From the NCBI GenBank assembly GCA_030836185.1, contig JAURQH010000008.1, positions 1 through 47,706 on the forward strand: a stretch of 47,706 bases of DNA, given 5' to 3'. Position numbers and translations under genes: made by a program. This DNA is from Planctomycetota bacterium (GTDB taxonomy: Bacteria; Planctomycetota; Planctomycetia; Planctomycetales; Planctomycetaceae). This document shows, in pieces, positions 14,992 through 24,475 of the stretch (positions are counted from its first letter, which is position 1; each line of letters begins with the position of its first letter). The notes under the pieces were generated by a model. It saw only the letters and a program-made list of their open reading frames with translations, did not search any database and had not been told where the DNA came from.

Positions 14992-16389
14992 TCACTCCGT
15001 TTGAATGATCCAATCTTCGGGTACCGTGAATCCTTCGCGTCCCTTGGAATAAACGGGGATACCATCGACGCCCCACAAGGTGAACTCATTCAGTTTCAGC
15101 ATTAGCATAGCCGCTTCGCGATGATGGCCCGCCAGAACGTCCTTTGTCTCGTAAGGGTCGTTGGCGAGATCAAACAGTTCCGACTTGATGACCGAGGGAT
15201 CTGTCGCTGCGAGAGCCGGTCCTTTCATAATCAGTTTCCAACGGTCGCTCGTGGCGGCCCACACTTTGTCGGTATTGTTGCCTTGAGCTTCGTAGGTAAA
15301 CCACGTTCGATCCGCCACTGTTTTCTTTCCTTGCCAGGCAGGAAGAACATTCACGCCGTCAAGTGTGAGGCCTTCGGGAACGGCCACTTTTGCCAATCCA
15401 CACAAAGTTGGTAACAAATCGATGTAACCGCAACGTGTTGTGATGGTCTTGCCTCCCACAAGCCCTCCTTCGGGATAACGGGCGCAGGCGACGACTCTGA
15501 TGCCACCTTCGTAGGGTGTCAATTTGGCACCACGGAGCGGTTTATTGTCGGCCACATTTCGCACACCACCGTTATCGCTGAAGAAGATGACGAAGGTGTT
15601 GTCGGCATCACCACGTTCTTCAATCGCATTGAGGATCTTCCCAACCCCTTGATCGAGCGAATCAATCATTGCGGCGAGAGTCTTTTTGTTCCCTTTGCGT
15701 TTTGGGTACTTCTTCAGGTCTTCTTCTTTGGCCTGAAAGGGAGAATGCGGCGCGTTGAATGGCACATATAAAAAATAGGGTGAGTCTTGCGGAGAATCAC
15801 TGATAAATTTTGCAGCGTCGGCAGCCAACAAATCAGTGGCATACCCCTCTTCATGAATGGTGTCATGGTTGCGATGCCAGTCGGTTTCGCCTTCGCGCTC
15901 GTGCGTGAAGTAATCAATGGCACCGTTGTAGTGGCCGTAGAAGTAAGTGAAACCATGTTCTAACGGATGATGATCGGGTTTGGAGTGTCCCAGATGCCAT
16001 TTGCCAATGATGCCTCGACGGTTGTAGCCAGCCGTCTTGAGTAATTCGGGAAGAGTGACTTCACTGGTCGGCAAACCATAGTCTCGCCACGGTGGAATGA
16101 CGGCTCGCATCATTCCAAAACGATTTGGGTAACGCCCCGTCATGAAACCCGCCCGAGTGGGTGAACACATCGGGCAAACATAAAACCGATCCAATGCGAC
16201 ACCTTCTTGCGCAATCGAATCGATGTTGGGTGTCTTGATATCACTGCCGTGATAACCGACATCACCCCAACCCAAATCATCGGCCAGTAGGATGACGATG
16301 TTCGGTTTGTTGGCCGCTTGGACGTCGCGCTGAGTCGAAAGAATTGACAGGCCTAACAACATTAAGAACAAGAAGCGATTGCGAGACAT
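14992..16389 (-). CDS. Sulfatase (formylglycine-dependent, exported)
   Basis: A 465-residue exported sulfatase. Residues 1-25 form a signal peptide (FLFLMLLGLSILST, cleavage near VQA). Metal ligands are in LLADDLGWGD (D37, D38). The CxPxR motif is CSPTR (75-79), whose Cys75 would be converted to formylglycine by a sulfatase-modifying enzyme. GKWHLGH supplies further active-site Lys and His, and FFSDNGG carries later metal ligands. The C-terminal subdomain (ELFDLANDPYETKDVLAG) is the standard one. It is likely to cleave sulfate esters from algal polysaccharides; the substrate cannot be read from the sequence. It starts 28 bp after the molybdenum hydroxylase large subunit, so it may be co-transcribed. 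It converges with the ABC permease at a 7-bp gap. Confidence 0.95.
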   Translation of the reverse strand: MSRNRFLFLMLLGLSILSTQRDVQAANKPNIVILLADDLGWGDVGYHGSDIKTPNIDSIAQEGVALDRFYVCPMCSPTRAGFMTGRYPNRFGMMRAVIPPWRDYGLPTSEVTLPELLKTAGYNRRGIIGKWHLGHSKPDHHPLEHGFTYFYGHYNGAIDYFTHEREGETDWHRNHDTIHEEGYATDLLAADAAKFISDSPQDSPYFLYVPFNAPHSPFQAKEEDLKKYPKRKGNKKTLAAMIDSLDQGVGKILNAIEERGDADNTFVIFFSDNGGVRNVADNKPLRGAKLTPYEGGIRVVACARYPEGGLVGGKTITTRCGYIDLLPTLCGLAKVAVPEGLTLDGVNVLPAWQGKKTVADRTWFTYEAQGNNTDKVWAATSDRWKLIMKGPALAATDPSVIKSELFDLANDPYETKDVLAGHHREAAMLMLKLNEFTLWGVDGIPVYSKGREGFTVPEDWIIQTE

Positions 16390-16417
16390 GCTGTTTCGAC
16401 TCCAGATTAAACGCGGA

Positions 16418-18703
16418 TTACTTTTCGCTGATCGCTTTCCACAACTTGGGTGGCGAAATTGGTAATTGAGTCATCCGCACACCGGTCGCATGATAAATGG
16501 CATTCGCAATGGCTCCCGGCGGTGGGCAAATCGGAGGCTCACCCACACCACGAACTCCATAAGGATGGTCGGGGTTGGGGACTTCAACGATGATCGTTTC
16601 AATCATCGGGACATCGAGACACGTCGGCATACGATAGTCGAGATAACTGGCATTCTTCATGTTACCTGCCTCGTCGTAGAAGTATTCTTCGTTCAGAGCC
16701 CAGCCAATTCCCTGGACCGCTCCACCCTGCATCTGTCCTTCGACATAGCTGGGGTGGATCGCTTTACCGGCATCTTGAACTGCCGTGTAACGTAAAATCG
16801 TCACTTTACCCGTCTCGGGATCCACTTCGACATCCGCTAAATGAGCGGCAAACCCGTTTGTGAAACAGTCGGGAGAGACGGTCGCGGAACCGGCCACAGG
16901 ATCACCCACCTGACTGGCTTTTTCCGCAAGTTCTTTGAAAGTCATTGTGTCGCCGTTGTGCGAATAAACTCCCTCCTCGATAGTGACATTTTCAGGCTCG
17001 CAGTCCCACAATTCGGCTGCACGCGCACGCAGTTGATCTTGAATGTCGAGAGCACATTTATAAGCCGCCAAACCGGTGGAGAAAGTCACACGCGAACCAC
17101 CCGTCACATCGGTGTATCCGATGCTGTCTGTGTCGGCCACTTTCGGAATCACATCTTCCGCAGGAATGCCGAGCGTCTCGGCAAACTGCATCGCAATGGA
17201 TGTTCGAGTCCCGCCGATATCGGTGGAGCCCTCGATCAAACTGACCATGCCGTCAGAGTTAACCGTCGCGGTCACCGAAGATTTCAAACCGATATTGAAC
17301 CAGAACCCACACCCCAAACCGCGGCCTTTGTTGGGGCCTTCGAGTTTACTTTGGTAGTGGTCGCTGTTCTTGAGAGCTTCGAGCGTTTCGACCAATCCGA
17401 TGCGAGGATACTTCAATCCATCAACACGAACAGTTCCTTCTTTGGCCGCATTTTGAATCCGAAAGTCGATGGGATCCCTCTCAAGCTTCTCGGCGATCTC
17501 ATCGACAATCGTCTCAACGGCAAATGCCACATGGGTCGAACCGGGTGCTCGATACGCTTGAGTTTTTGGTTTATTGACTAAGACATCGTAGCCATCGACT
17601 TTGGCATGTTCGAAGTCGTAACAACTAAAGACACACATGCAACCAGGGCCGATCACACCGCCCGGAAACGCACCCGCATCGTAAGCCAGCCAAGCTTCTC
17701 CGGCGACAAGCTTGCCATCGTTGGTTGCGCCGAGTTTCACTTTCATGTACGAGCCGGGAGTCGGGCCGGTCCCTTCAAAAACTTCGTTCCGCTGCATCGT
17801 CACTTTGACCGGACGACCACTTTTCTGGCTCAATAATGCCGCAACCGGTTGTGTGTAGACCGCGATTTTACCACCGAATCCACCACCAATCTCGCACGGG
17901 GTGACTGTCACTTTAGAAACAGGCAGCTCCAGTAGTTCGGCGGTTTGTTGCCTTGCTGTAAACGAACCTTGGGTGGCGGTCCAGATTTTCAGATGTCCGT
18001 CTTCATTCCATGATGCCACCGAAGCATGTGGCTCGATGTAACCTTGATGAACGGTTTCCGTGCGAAACTCTTTTTCGATCACAATGTCGCATTGAGAGAA
18101 GCCGTCGTCGATATCTCCTTTTTCAAAACGAATATGCTTGGCAACATTGGTGGGAGAGTCGGACATCTTCCCCATGTCGTCGGTACGGACACGATCCAGC
18201 AAGATCGGTGCGTCTTCTTTCATCGCATCGAGCACCCACGTCACAGCGGGAAGTTCTTCGTATTCGACCTTGATGTGCTTGATCGCTTCTTGAGCGATGT
18301 GAACTGTTTTTGCGGCGACCGCTGCCACTGCGTGTCCGCGATACAAAACTTTGCCGTGAGCGAGAACATTGCTCCCCAGATCTAGTAGATTAACCGAGCC
18401 TTCCCCCAAGTTGGCGTTTTTGTCTTTGAGACCCGGCATATCGGCTGCCGTAATGACGGCCATCACACCGTCCATCGCTTCCGCTGCGGAAGTATCAATC
18501 GATTTGATATTGGCATGTGGATGGGGAGAGCGCAGGATCGCACCGTGAAGCATGCCGGGCAATTTGAAGTCGGCGGTGTAAATTGCTTTGCCGGTGACTT
18601 TTTCGGCACCATCGTGACGAATGGGGCGAGTGCCGATCACTTTGTAATCGGTTTTTCCCAGGAAGACTTCTGTTTGTGGTTTGTCGGGGGTTTCAGTGCT
18701 CAT
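16418..18703 (-). CDS. Molybdenum hydroxylase large subunit (xanthine dehydrogenase family)
   Basis: Molybdopterin-binding catalytic subunit of 761 residues, the usual length. The N-terminal a/b hammerhead domain contains RHDGAEKVTGKAIYTADFKL and GMLHGAILRSPHPHA. Cofactor-binding motifs are GGGFGGK, QAYRAPGSTH and EGSTDIGGT. The C-terminal VRGVGEPP carries the catalytic glutamate position. It hydroxylates an aromatic or aldehyde-type substrate using water. The subunit arrangement (separate FAD, FeS and Mo subunits) is that of the CO dehydrogenase/nicotinate/hydroxybenzoyl-CoA type. The CO-dehydrogenase AYxCSFR active-site loop is not present, so CO is not the substrate. It overlaps the FeS subunit gene by 4 bp. 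It is predicted cytoplasmic, as no signal is seen. Confidence 0.93.
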   Translation of the reverse strand: MSTETPDKPQTEVFLGKTDYKVIGTRPIRHDGAEKVTGKAIYTADFKLPGMLHGAILRSPHPHANIKSIDTSAAEAMDGVMAVITAADMPGLKDKNANLGEGSVNLLDLGSNVLAHGKVLYRGHAVAAVAAKTVHIAQEAIKHIKVEYEELPAVTWVLDAMKEDAPILLDRVRTDDMGKMSDSPTNVAKHIRFEKGDIDDGFSQCDIVIEKEFRTETVHQGYIEPHASVASWNEDGHLKIWTATQGSFTARQQTAELLELPVSKVTVTPCEIGGGFGGKIAVYTQPVAALLSQKSGRPVKVTMQRNEVFEGTGPTPGSYMKVKLGATNDGKLVAGEAWLAYDAGAFPGGVIGPGCMCVFSCYDFEHAKVDGYDVLVNKPKTQAYRAPGSTHVAFAVETIVDEIAEKLERDPIDFRIQNAAKEGTVRVDGLKYPRIGLVETLEALKNSDHYQSKLEGPNKGRGLGCGFWFNIGLKSSVTATVNSDGMVSLIEGSTDIGGTRTSIAMQFAETLGIPAEDVIPKVADTDSIGYTDVTGGSRVTFSTGLAAYKCALDIQDQLRARAAELWDCEPENVTIEEGVYSHNGDTMTFKELAEKASQVGDPVAGSATVSPDCFTNGFAAHLADVEVDPETGKVTILRYTAVQDAGKAIHPSYVEGQMQGGAVQGIGWALNEEYFYDEAGNMKNASYLDYRMPTCLDVPMIETIIVEVPNPDHPYGVRGVGEPPICPPPGAIANAIYHATGVRMTQLPISPPKLWKAISEK

Positions 18704-19188
18704 GGGGAAACCGCCTCCTTGCTTTGTGTTTGACAGTTTTGGACGGCTTTGACAATTTTGTCATAGCCGGTACAGCGACACAGATTGTTGGCCAAGTTGA
18801 AACGTATGTCATGCTCGGTCGCGTCGGGATTCTTCTCCAAGAGGGCTTTTGCAGCAACCAGAAATCCGGGAGTGCAAATGCCACATTGAAGAGCGGCATC
18901 TTCGAGGAAGCATTGTTGGAGAGGATGCAACTCGCCTCCTTCGGCAATCGACTCGACAGTGGTGATCTCGGCCCCTTCCGCCTCAACCCCCAATACCAGA
19001 CAACTATTGACGGGATGCCCGTTGAGCATCACGGTGCAGGCTCCGCAGTTGCCGTTGTTGCAACCTTCTTTCGCCCCGGTTAAATCGAGTTCGTCTCGCA
19101 AAACTTCCAGCAATGACTGCTGCGGTTTGCAGAGAAACTCGACCTCTTCGCCGTTAATGTTTGAAGTCACGACCTGTTTTTTGGCCAT
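18700..19188 (-). CDS. Molybdenum hydroxylase 2Fe-2S subunit
   Basis: A 162-residue iron-sulfur subunit. The N-terminal plant-ferredoxin-like cluster is at CNNGNCGAC plus a later Cys (NSCLVLG). The second cluster, typical of this family, is at CGICTPGF and CRCTGY. It passes electrons from the Mo site to the FAD subunit. The gene lies between those for the FAD and Mo subunits, and its stop overlaps the ATG of the Mo subunit. AAAGGATAT upstream of the ATG is a plausible ribosome-binding site. No twin-arginine signal is present. Confidence 0.95.
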   Translation of the reverse strand: MAKKQVVTSNINGEEVEFLCKPQQSLLEVLRDELDLTGAKEGCNNGNCGACTVMLNGHPVNSCLVLGVEAEGAEITTVESIAEGGELHPLQQCFLEDAALQCGICTPGFLVAAKALLEKNPDATEHDIRFNLANNLCRCTGYDKIVKAVQNCQTQSKEAVSP

Positions 19189-19264
19189 GGATAATATCCT
19201 TTTTCAGTGTCTATCTGACTGATTAATTTCACATTGAATTGCAAGCGCGATGAAGATAACTCTC

Positions 19265-20140
19265 TTAATTATCTTTTGCCCGTTCGCAGGCAATGTTGAG
19301 CGTGCGCTTAGTCAAAACTCCTATGAGATGAATTCGATATTCGACAGTCCCTCGCATGTCATCAATAGGGGAAGCAACCTTCTTTGCGAGTTCTCCCGCA
19401 GCTGCGAACGTTTCGTCGGTCGCCGGTTTACCTGCGAGAAATGCGGACGCTTCTTCGGCGAATTGCGGAGTGGCCGAGACCGCACAGACACCGATCCGGG
19501 CGTCTGTGATCGTCCCGCCATCTTCGGATAGTTTCACCCAAGAGCCAACACCGGCGACGGCGATGTCCATTTCATTCCGAGGAATGAACCGAAGGTAAGC
19601 CGAAGCTGACTTGGAGACCGGAGCAGGCAGAGTGATTTTGACCAGCAGTTCACCGGGCTCAAGCACATTTTTTCCGGGTGCCGTACAAAATTCTGTCACC
19701 GGAACTTCGCGTGAGCCATTGGGACCGACGATATGAGCGACGGCATGATGGGCAATCAATGAGGGAATACTATCCGCGGCAGGAGACGAGTTGCAGAGGT
19801 TTCCACCAACGGAAGCGCGGCTTTGAATCTGCCAACCACCGATAATGCGTGCTGAATCGGTCACCGCACCATAAGCGCTGACAATCTCGGGACTCTCATA
19901 CAGGCGATAACAGGGAACAGAGGCTCCCATCGAGAGTTCGCTCTCCGTAGAATATTTGAGTTCGGTCAATTCAGGTATTTTTTTGACATCGACAACGACA
20001 TCAGCATCTTTGAGACCTTCCCGTAATTGGACGATAATGTCGGTTCCACCGGCGAGAATCTTGGCGCTGCCGTTATGTTGTGCCAGCAATGCAACCGCTT
20101 CCTCCAAAGCAGTCGGAGCGGCGTAATCGAAATCCTTCAA
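19265..20140 (-). CDS. Molybdenum hydroxylase FAD-binding subunit
   Basis: A protein of about 291 residues with the FAD-binding fold: AGGTDIIVQLREG near residue 35 and the second flavin motif GGNLCNSSPAADSIP, followed by the CO-dehydrogenase flavoprotein C-terminal domain. No ATG is available. TTG at 20140 is chosen because AAAGGGA lies seven bases upstream and the resulting start, MKDFDYAAPT, looks like the family. TTG at 20155 would place that ribosome-binding site inside the gene. It is the first gene of the FAD-FeS-Mo operon. The 76-bp gap to the FeS gene shows nothing notable. Confidence 0.92.
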   Translation of the reverse strand: MKDFDYAAPTALEEAVALLAQHNGSAKILAGGTDIIVQLREGLKDADVVVDVKKIPELTELKYSTESELSMGASVPCYRLYESPEIVSAYGAVTDSARIIGGWQIQSRASVGGNLCNSSPAADSIPSLIAHHAVAHIVGPNGSREVPVTEFCTAPGKNVLEPGELLVKITLPAPVSKSASAYLRFIPRNEMDIAVAGVGSWVKLSEDGGTITDARIGVCAVSATPQFAEEASAFLAGKPATDETFAAAGELAKKVASPIDDMRGTVEYRIHLIGVLTKRTLNIACERAKDN

Positions 20141-20243
20141 GGCTGTCCCTTTCAAAATTGTTACTTACCCGAGTTCCGGGAAATTTCAGTATAACGTTGT
20201 CCGATCACGATCCCAACACGTTTTATAGAAAGTGCGGCATCAT

Positions 20244-20279
20244 AAAAAAACTCGCAGGTCTCGATGTGAAACCTGCGAG
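20244..20279 (-). terminator. Rho-independent terminator of the Gfo/Idh/MocA gene
   Basis: On the minus strand a perfect 9-bp stem (CTCGCAGGT and ACCTGCGAG, loop of 11) is followed by seven T. It starts 32 bp after the stop of the oxidoreductase gene at 20311 and separates it from the molybdenum hydroxylase operon, which therefore needs its own promoter within about 20141-20243. Confidence 0.85.
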
Positions 20280-20310
20280 TGAAAATTGTCAAACTGCCAA
20301 CATACCGCTA

Positions 20311-21819
20311 TCAAACTTCAGCAGCGGTAGGACAAACGAAACCGGTGCGATAATTTCGCGAACACATTTCGGTCGCTTCGGGTGAATTCGGGAAGATTTC
20401 TTTCAATGGATCAAACGCGAGGCTTGGCCCTAATGAAAGAGGATACTTTCCGAGATCGACGCCATTCTTTTCCAAATGCATTACCGTGCGATGAAGAGTT
20501 TCCATGTTGTCATCGAGACTCTTCACGCCTGAAAGAACTTCCTTGATCTGATCAACGGAGGCCTTATTGTCTTCACCTAGGTAATAACTGATGTTACCCA
20601 AGTGGCTGACAGCAGCCGAACGATGCCCTTCGAGCACATCTGCGTTCAAATCTTCATGATTGCGGCTTTCGACCGCATCCAGGAAGTTCCCAAAGTGGTC
20701 TCCACCACCTTTGAATTCTTTGATCACTTCCATGTTCTTGTCGTAAGCGATGCAATGAGAGTAGGTACGCTGCACCATGTAACCATCTGTCCCATAAGCA
20801 ACCACGCCAATTTTATTACCTTTGGTTGACCGGAACAGTTTGTTCAACTCTTCATCGTCGGAGTTGTCGACGCTCAACCCACGCGTTTCGAAGGTCAGAG
20901 CTTTATCGCCGTAATCGTAAATCGAGACAATCGTATTGGGCGTGTCGCCAGCATCAACGTAGTCAGGATTTTTCTGCTCGGCTTGATACCCGAGTCGTCC
21001 ACCATAGGCGAAGACATTTTCAGGATGCCGATCCACTCCGAGGAACCAACGTGCGATATCGGTTTGATGCGGCCCCTGGTTCCCCAGGTCGCCGTTTCCG
21101 TAAGCACGTTGCCAGTGCCAATCGTAATGGAATCGTTTGCGTGTCAAACGAGGATCGGTGAATTGAGCCGGTCCACTCCAGATGCTGTAATCAACAACAT
21201 CTGGAATCGGATAATCACCTAAAGCACCAATTGATGCACGACGCTTGTAACACAAGCCACGAGCAAAGTTCACGTCGCCGATGCCACCTTCGCGAATAAA
21301 CATGACCGCTTCATGTAATGCAGAAGAGGATCGACTTTGCGTTCCGACCTGACAGATTTTTTTATACTTGCGAGCGGCGGCGACTAATGCAGAGCCTTCG
21401 GCAATATTATGACAAACCGGCTTTTCGACGTAGGCATCTTTACCAGCTTGCATGGCCCAGATGCCAGTCAACGCATGCCAATGATTCGGTGTTGCCGTGC
21501 TGATGGCATCGACATCTTTGGCGTCGAAGGCTTCCCGCATGTCTTTGACGAGAACCGGACGTGTGCCCTGTTTCTTTTCAATGGTATCAGCACGAGCGTT
21601 GCCGATTTTTTCATCGACATCGACGATGTATGTGATTTGTGTGCGTGAATCGCCCATCCAGGCCGACATATGGCTTTGACCGCGTCCGCCAACTCCCACA
21701 ACAGCCATACCGATTTTCTCGTTGGCTCCCTGAGCTTTCAGAAATGCCGGGGCTGCGAATGTGGCCGCCGTACCGGCAGCCGTGGTTTTGACAAAACTCC
21801 GTCTTGTTAACTTCGACAT
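20311..21819 (-). CDS. Gfo/Idh/MocA family oxidoreductase, Tat-exported
   Basis: A protein of about 502 residues. ATG 21819 is chosen: it has AGAGGTGA upstream and gives a twin-arginine signal (TRRSFVKTTAAGTAATFAAPAF). A longer in-frame start at 21870 would bury that signal. An NAD(P)-binding Rossmann fold follows (IGMAVVGVGGRGQSH), then the family EKP motif (YVEKPVCHN) and the C-terminal alpha/beta domain typical of planctomycete exported members. It probably acts on sugars or sugar acids in the periplasm; substrate unknown. It is a single-gene unit ended by the terminator at 20244-20279. Confidence 0.93.
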   Translation of the reverse strand: MSKLTRRSFVKTTAAGTAATFAAPAFLKAQGANEKIGMAVVGVGGRGQSHMSAWMGDSRTQITYIVDVDEKIGNARADTIEKKQGTRPVLVKDMREAFDAKDVDAISTATPNHWHALTGIWAMQAGKDAYVEKPVCHNIAEGSALVAAARKYKKICQVGTQSRSSSALHEAVMFIREGGIGDVNFARGLCYKRRASIGALGDYPIPDVVDYSIWSGPAQFTDPRLTRKRFHYDWHWQRAYGNGDLGNQGPHQTDIARWFLGVDRHPENVFAYGGRLGYQAEQKNPDYVDAGDTPNTIVSIYDYGDKALTFETRGLSVDNSDDEELNKLFRSTKGNKIGVVAYGTDGYMVQRTYSHCIAYDKNMEVIKEFKGGGDHFGNFLDAVESRNHEDLNADVLEGHRSAAVSHLGNISYYLGEDNKASVDQIKEVLSGVKSLDDNMETLHRTVMHLEKNGVDLGKYPLSLGPSLAFDPLKEIFPNSPEATEMCSRNYRTGFVCPTAAEV

Positions 21820-21930
21820 AGGTGTCACCTCTTCAATGATGGTCTCAGGTGGGAAAATAACGTGGACCATTTAGAATATCTGAATTCCAACGGCGAAGAA
21901 ACCATAATCTGAAAAGTTCTGAGCGAAAAC

Positions 21931-22413
21931 TCAGTCGTTGCAATGGACGAAAGTACGCAACTTTTCCAGTTTTTTCGGACCAATCCCCGAGACTCTCTGA
22001 ATGTCATCGGGAGTTGCAAAAGGACCGTTCGTTTCGCGGTCAGCCAGAATTTTCTCCGCCGTTATTTCGCCGACTCCTTCGAGTAACAGCAATTCGTCCA
22101 GCGTCGCGGAATTGACGTTGATTTGCAGATGGGTCAGTTCCGTCTCGTCACTCGAACGATTCTGGATGGCAGCCGTCCCAAAATAACAAAACGCAGAGAC
22201 AATAATTGCGATGGTCCACAAAGAGAACAATTGACGTGATGAGAGGTTTTGAGTCGCAGGTGATGTTTGCGGCTCAGGTTCTGGTGCTTCGAGAGCCTCA
22301 TCGGGAACATCAAACCAGACATCGTCGACCGAAACATGGTCGGACTTTCGGCGTTTGGGACGAACTCCCGGCGGCCTGGTTGTTTTTTCGATAATGTCAA
22401 AATTCAAACGCAC
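21931..22413 (-). CDS. ComEA-like helix-hairpin-helix membrane protein
   Basis: A 160-residue protein. It has a basic cytoplasmic N-terminus (PPGVRPKRRKSDH), an acidic Pro-rich linker, one membrane segment (LFSLWTIAIIVSAFCYFG, about 64-81) and a C-terminal pair of helix-hairpin-helix motifs (INVNSATLDELLLLEGVGEI and IQRVSGIGPKKLEKL). This is the ComEA arrangement, associated with DNA binding during uptake, though such proteins are also common in species without known competence. No other competence gene is adjacent. Upstream 22414-22533 is non-coding. Confidence 0.88.
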   Translation of the reverse strand: MRLNFDIIEKTTRPPGVRPKRRKSDHVSVDDVWFDVPDEALEAPEPEPQTSPATQNLSSRQLFSLWTIAIIVSAFCYFGTAAIQNRSSDETELTHLQINVNSATLDELLLLEGVGEITAEKILADRETNGPFATPDDIQRVSGIGPKKLEKLRTFVHCND

Positions 22414-22533
22414 GCGAAATGTTCCGATATTGAGAAGAGCTTTTGACCTCCTGCGTCACTCTTCTATCGAATAAAGTGGGGCAAAGACCTCAATGTTTGC
22501 CCGTTTGCCGTTACAACCGTCTCAAGTTCTTAT

Positions 22534-23502
22534 TCAACAGCCTCCACACCATACGCCGGTTTTAATCAGGGTCGGTTCCAAGTTTTCAAAGCTCGCCTTC
22601 GCTGCCGCAACGGGATCGTAACCTTCTTTTCGCCACAATTGCGAACTCACTTCGACCATGACCGTGCCCTGATACTTGTGATTCATTAAGGCTTTGAAGT
22701 AAGTCGGGTAATCGATGTCACCTTCCCCCGGCAACGCAAACTGGACTTTTCCATTCTTACCGAGATTGTCTTTGACATGCACAAAGACCGAGTTCGGCAA
22801 CAGCAGATCGAGAGACTTTTCAAAATCGTAATTGCCAATTTGATAATGACTGTAATCGTACGCCAGCCGAATCCACGGGCTATTGACTTGCCGAACCAGC
22901 CAATCCGCCGGCTCTGGTGCATGCACGGCTCCCGAGACATGAGGCTTCACCGCAACGATCGTCTGACAGGCTTCAGCCGCTTTCGCCCAATGTCCGAGTT
23001 CGTCGACCATTTCATTTTTGACCGTTGGCCAATCCTTCCCTTTGCCTCCCATGATGGTCTCAAGCACGGGTGGTTTCTCGGGACTTAAATCGTGCCCCAA
23101 CTCTCCCGCCGCCTTGATACGGTCGAGATGCTTCAGCCGTTGGTCTTTGGAAACCAATAACGGCAGATTCTCCATGAGTGCAGGAAGCTGCAAGTCGGAA
23201 ACCTCCAACTCCTGTTTGAGGGTCACTCGATCAGACTTGGAAAGATTTTCGGGAGCGGTCGACCAATCGGGCATACAAACCAATTCGACCGCATCGTACC
23301 CGATGCGTTTGAGAATCCGAAACGCATCGGTCGGAGCGACATCTTTCATCCCATAGAGTGAGAAGCCGAACGAGATGGCGTTCTTCTTGCTCTCAACTGT
23401 TGCACTTTTGGTATTGAGAGGAATACCTAATCCGAGACCCACCACGGCAAACGCTTTGACGGCTTGTCGTCGGTTGATGGAATGAGTAGAGTGATTGAGC
23501 AC
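22534..23502 (-). CDS. Sugar phosphate isomerase/epimerase-like TIM barrel protein, exported
   Basis: A 322-residue protein starting at GTG (no ATG available). Its N-terminal signal with twin arginine (INRRQAVKAFAVVGLGLGIP) is followed by an AP-endonuclease-2-type TIM barrel: FGFSLYGMKDVAPTDAF, IGYDAVELVCMPDW, VAVKPHVSGAV, WIRLAYDYSHYQI, VFVHVKDNLG and GTVMVEVSSQLW. Glu and His/Asp residues at the strand ends fit metal binding as in xylose-isomerase-like folds. It is probably active on sugars; substrate unknown. It is transcribed divergently from the DUF1559 gene across a 208-bp intergenic region. Confidence 0.9.
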   Translation of the reverse strand: MLNHSTHSINRRQAVKAFAVVGLGLGIPLNTKSATVESKKNAISFGFSLYGMKDVAPTDAFRILKRIGYDAVELVCMPDWSTAPENLSKSDRVTLKQELEVSDLQLPALMENLPLLVSKDQRLKHLDRIKAAGELGHDLSPEKPPVLETIMGGKGKDWPTVKNEMVDELGHWAKAAEACQTIVAVKPHVSGAVHAPEPADWLVRQVNSPWIRLAYDYSHYQIGNYDFEKSLDLLLPNSVFVHVKDNLGKNGKVQFALPGEGDIDYPTYFKALMNHKYQGTVMVEVSSQLWRKEGYDPVAAAKASFENLEPTLIKTGVWCGGC

Positions 23503-23710
23503 TGGTCGCCTTGCCGTTGAGTCAAATGGTTGTAGACAACTTCAATTGTCCTCGACGAAGCCGCAAAGATCCAGAAGAAAGACCTTATCTGCAAGAAAAA
23601 TGAAAGCACACGCCGATCCAACCCGAAGTATTTTTGCACGGCCCAACAAAACATTTATGCTACAGAACATAGTGTGAACTTTTGTCCCTTCTGTCTCAAA
23701 GGGGTTTGTC

Positions 23711-24475
23711 ATGAAAAAAACAGGAACTGAATCGTCGAGCTCACCCTATCATTCAGGCTTCACGATCCCGGAACTGATCGTCGTCATTATTATCATTGCG
23801 GGGATTTTCTTTTTGTTCGCCCCCGTGCATCGTGGACGAGAACCCGCGCGACGATCGTCTTGCAAAAACAATTTGAAACAAATCGGATTGGCGCTGCACA
23901 ATTACCACGATATGTACGGTGGATTCCCGCCCGCTTACACCACCGACGCACAAGGCAAACCGTTGCACAGTTGGCGGACACTCATTCTGCCGTTTGTCGA
24001 TCAAGCTCCCCTCTATGACACTATTGATTTGACCAAGCCGTGGGATGACCCCGTCAATGCAGAAGCATTCGCTCAGACTCCGCCAATCTATGGTTGTCCT
24101 TCGACAACGCTCTACAACAATCTGACCGTCTATCATGCTCTCATCACAGATGACAGTTTTTTGACACCCACCGAATCGCGGGTGCTCGAAACAAATACCG
24201 ATAATGCAGAGACCTTGTTGGTCATTGAAGTGGCTGAGGAACATGCCGTCCATTGGATGGATCCTCAAGTGATTGATGCAAAAGTCAGCCTGGGATTTGA
24301 TGAAGAAACAGAATTTCACCATACGGGCGGGACACATGGCCTGATGGTCGATGGTGCTGTTCGTTTTATACCCGCTGATACTCCTGCTGAGGAACGCCAG
24401 AACTTGGCATCTTACGAAGAAGCCGACAGTTCGCTTAATAGCCCGGAAATTTCAGACGATCAGGAATCGGATTGA
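23711..24475 (+). CDS. DUF1559 pseudopilin-like protein
   Basis: A 254-residue protein of a family expanded in Planctomycetota. It has a type IV prepilin/type II pseudopilin leader [11 protein letters not shown] (cleavage after Gly16, Glu5 of the mature protein present) and a single hydrophobic helix. The DUF1559 signature follows ([20 protein letters not shown], then GGFPPAY), and the late [17 protein letters not shown] motif matches the usual C-terminal H-G-G-G-x-N region. It is probably a surface or periplasmic pseudopilin of unknown role. The ATG is preceded by AAAGGGGTTTGTC. Its 3' end overlaps the convergent DUF2306 gene by 16 bp. Confidence 0.92.
   Translation: MKKTGTESSSSPYHSGFTIPELIVVIIIIAGIFFLFAPVHRGREPARRSSCKNNLKQIGLALHNYHDMYGGFPPAYTTDAQGKPLHSWRTLILPFVDQAPLYDTIDLTKPWDDPVNAEAFAQTPPIYGCPSTTLYNNLTVYHALITDDSFLTPTESRVLETNTDNAETLLVIEVAEEHAVHWMDPQVIDAKVSLGFDEETEFHHTGGTHGLMVDGAVRFIPADTPAEERQNLASYEEADSSLNSPEISDDQESD

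Noticed and set aside
16841-17581. 246-codon plus-strand frame inside the molybdenum hydroxylase gene
   Set aside because: Antisense shadow of a gene with clear motifs; composition rich in Arg, Cys and His and no family features.
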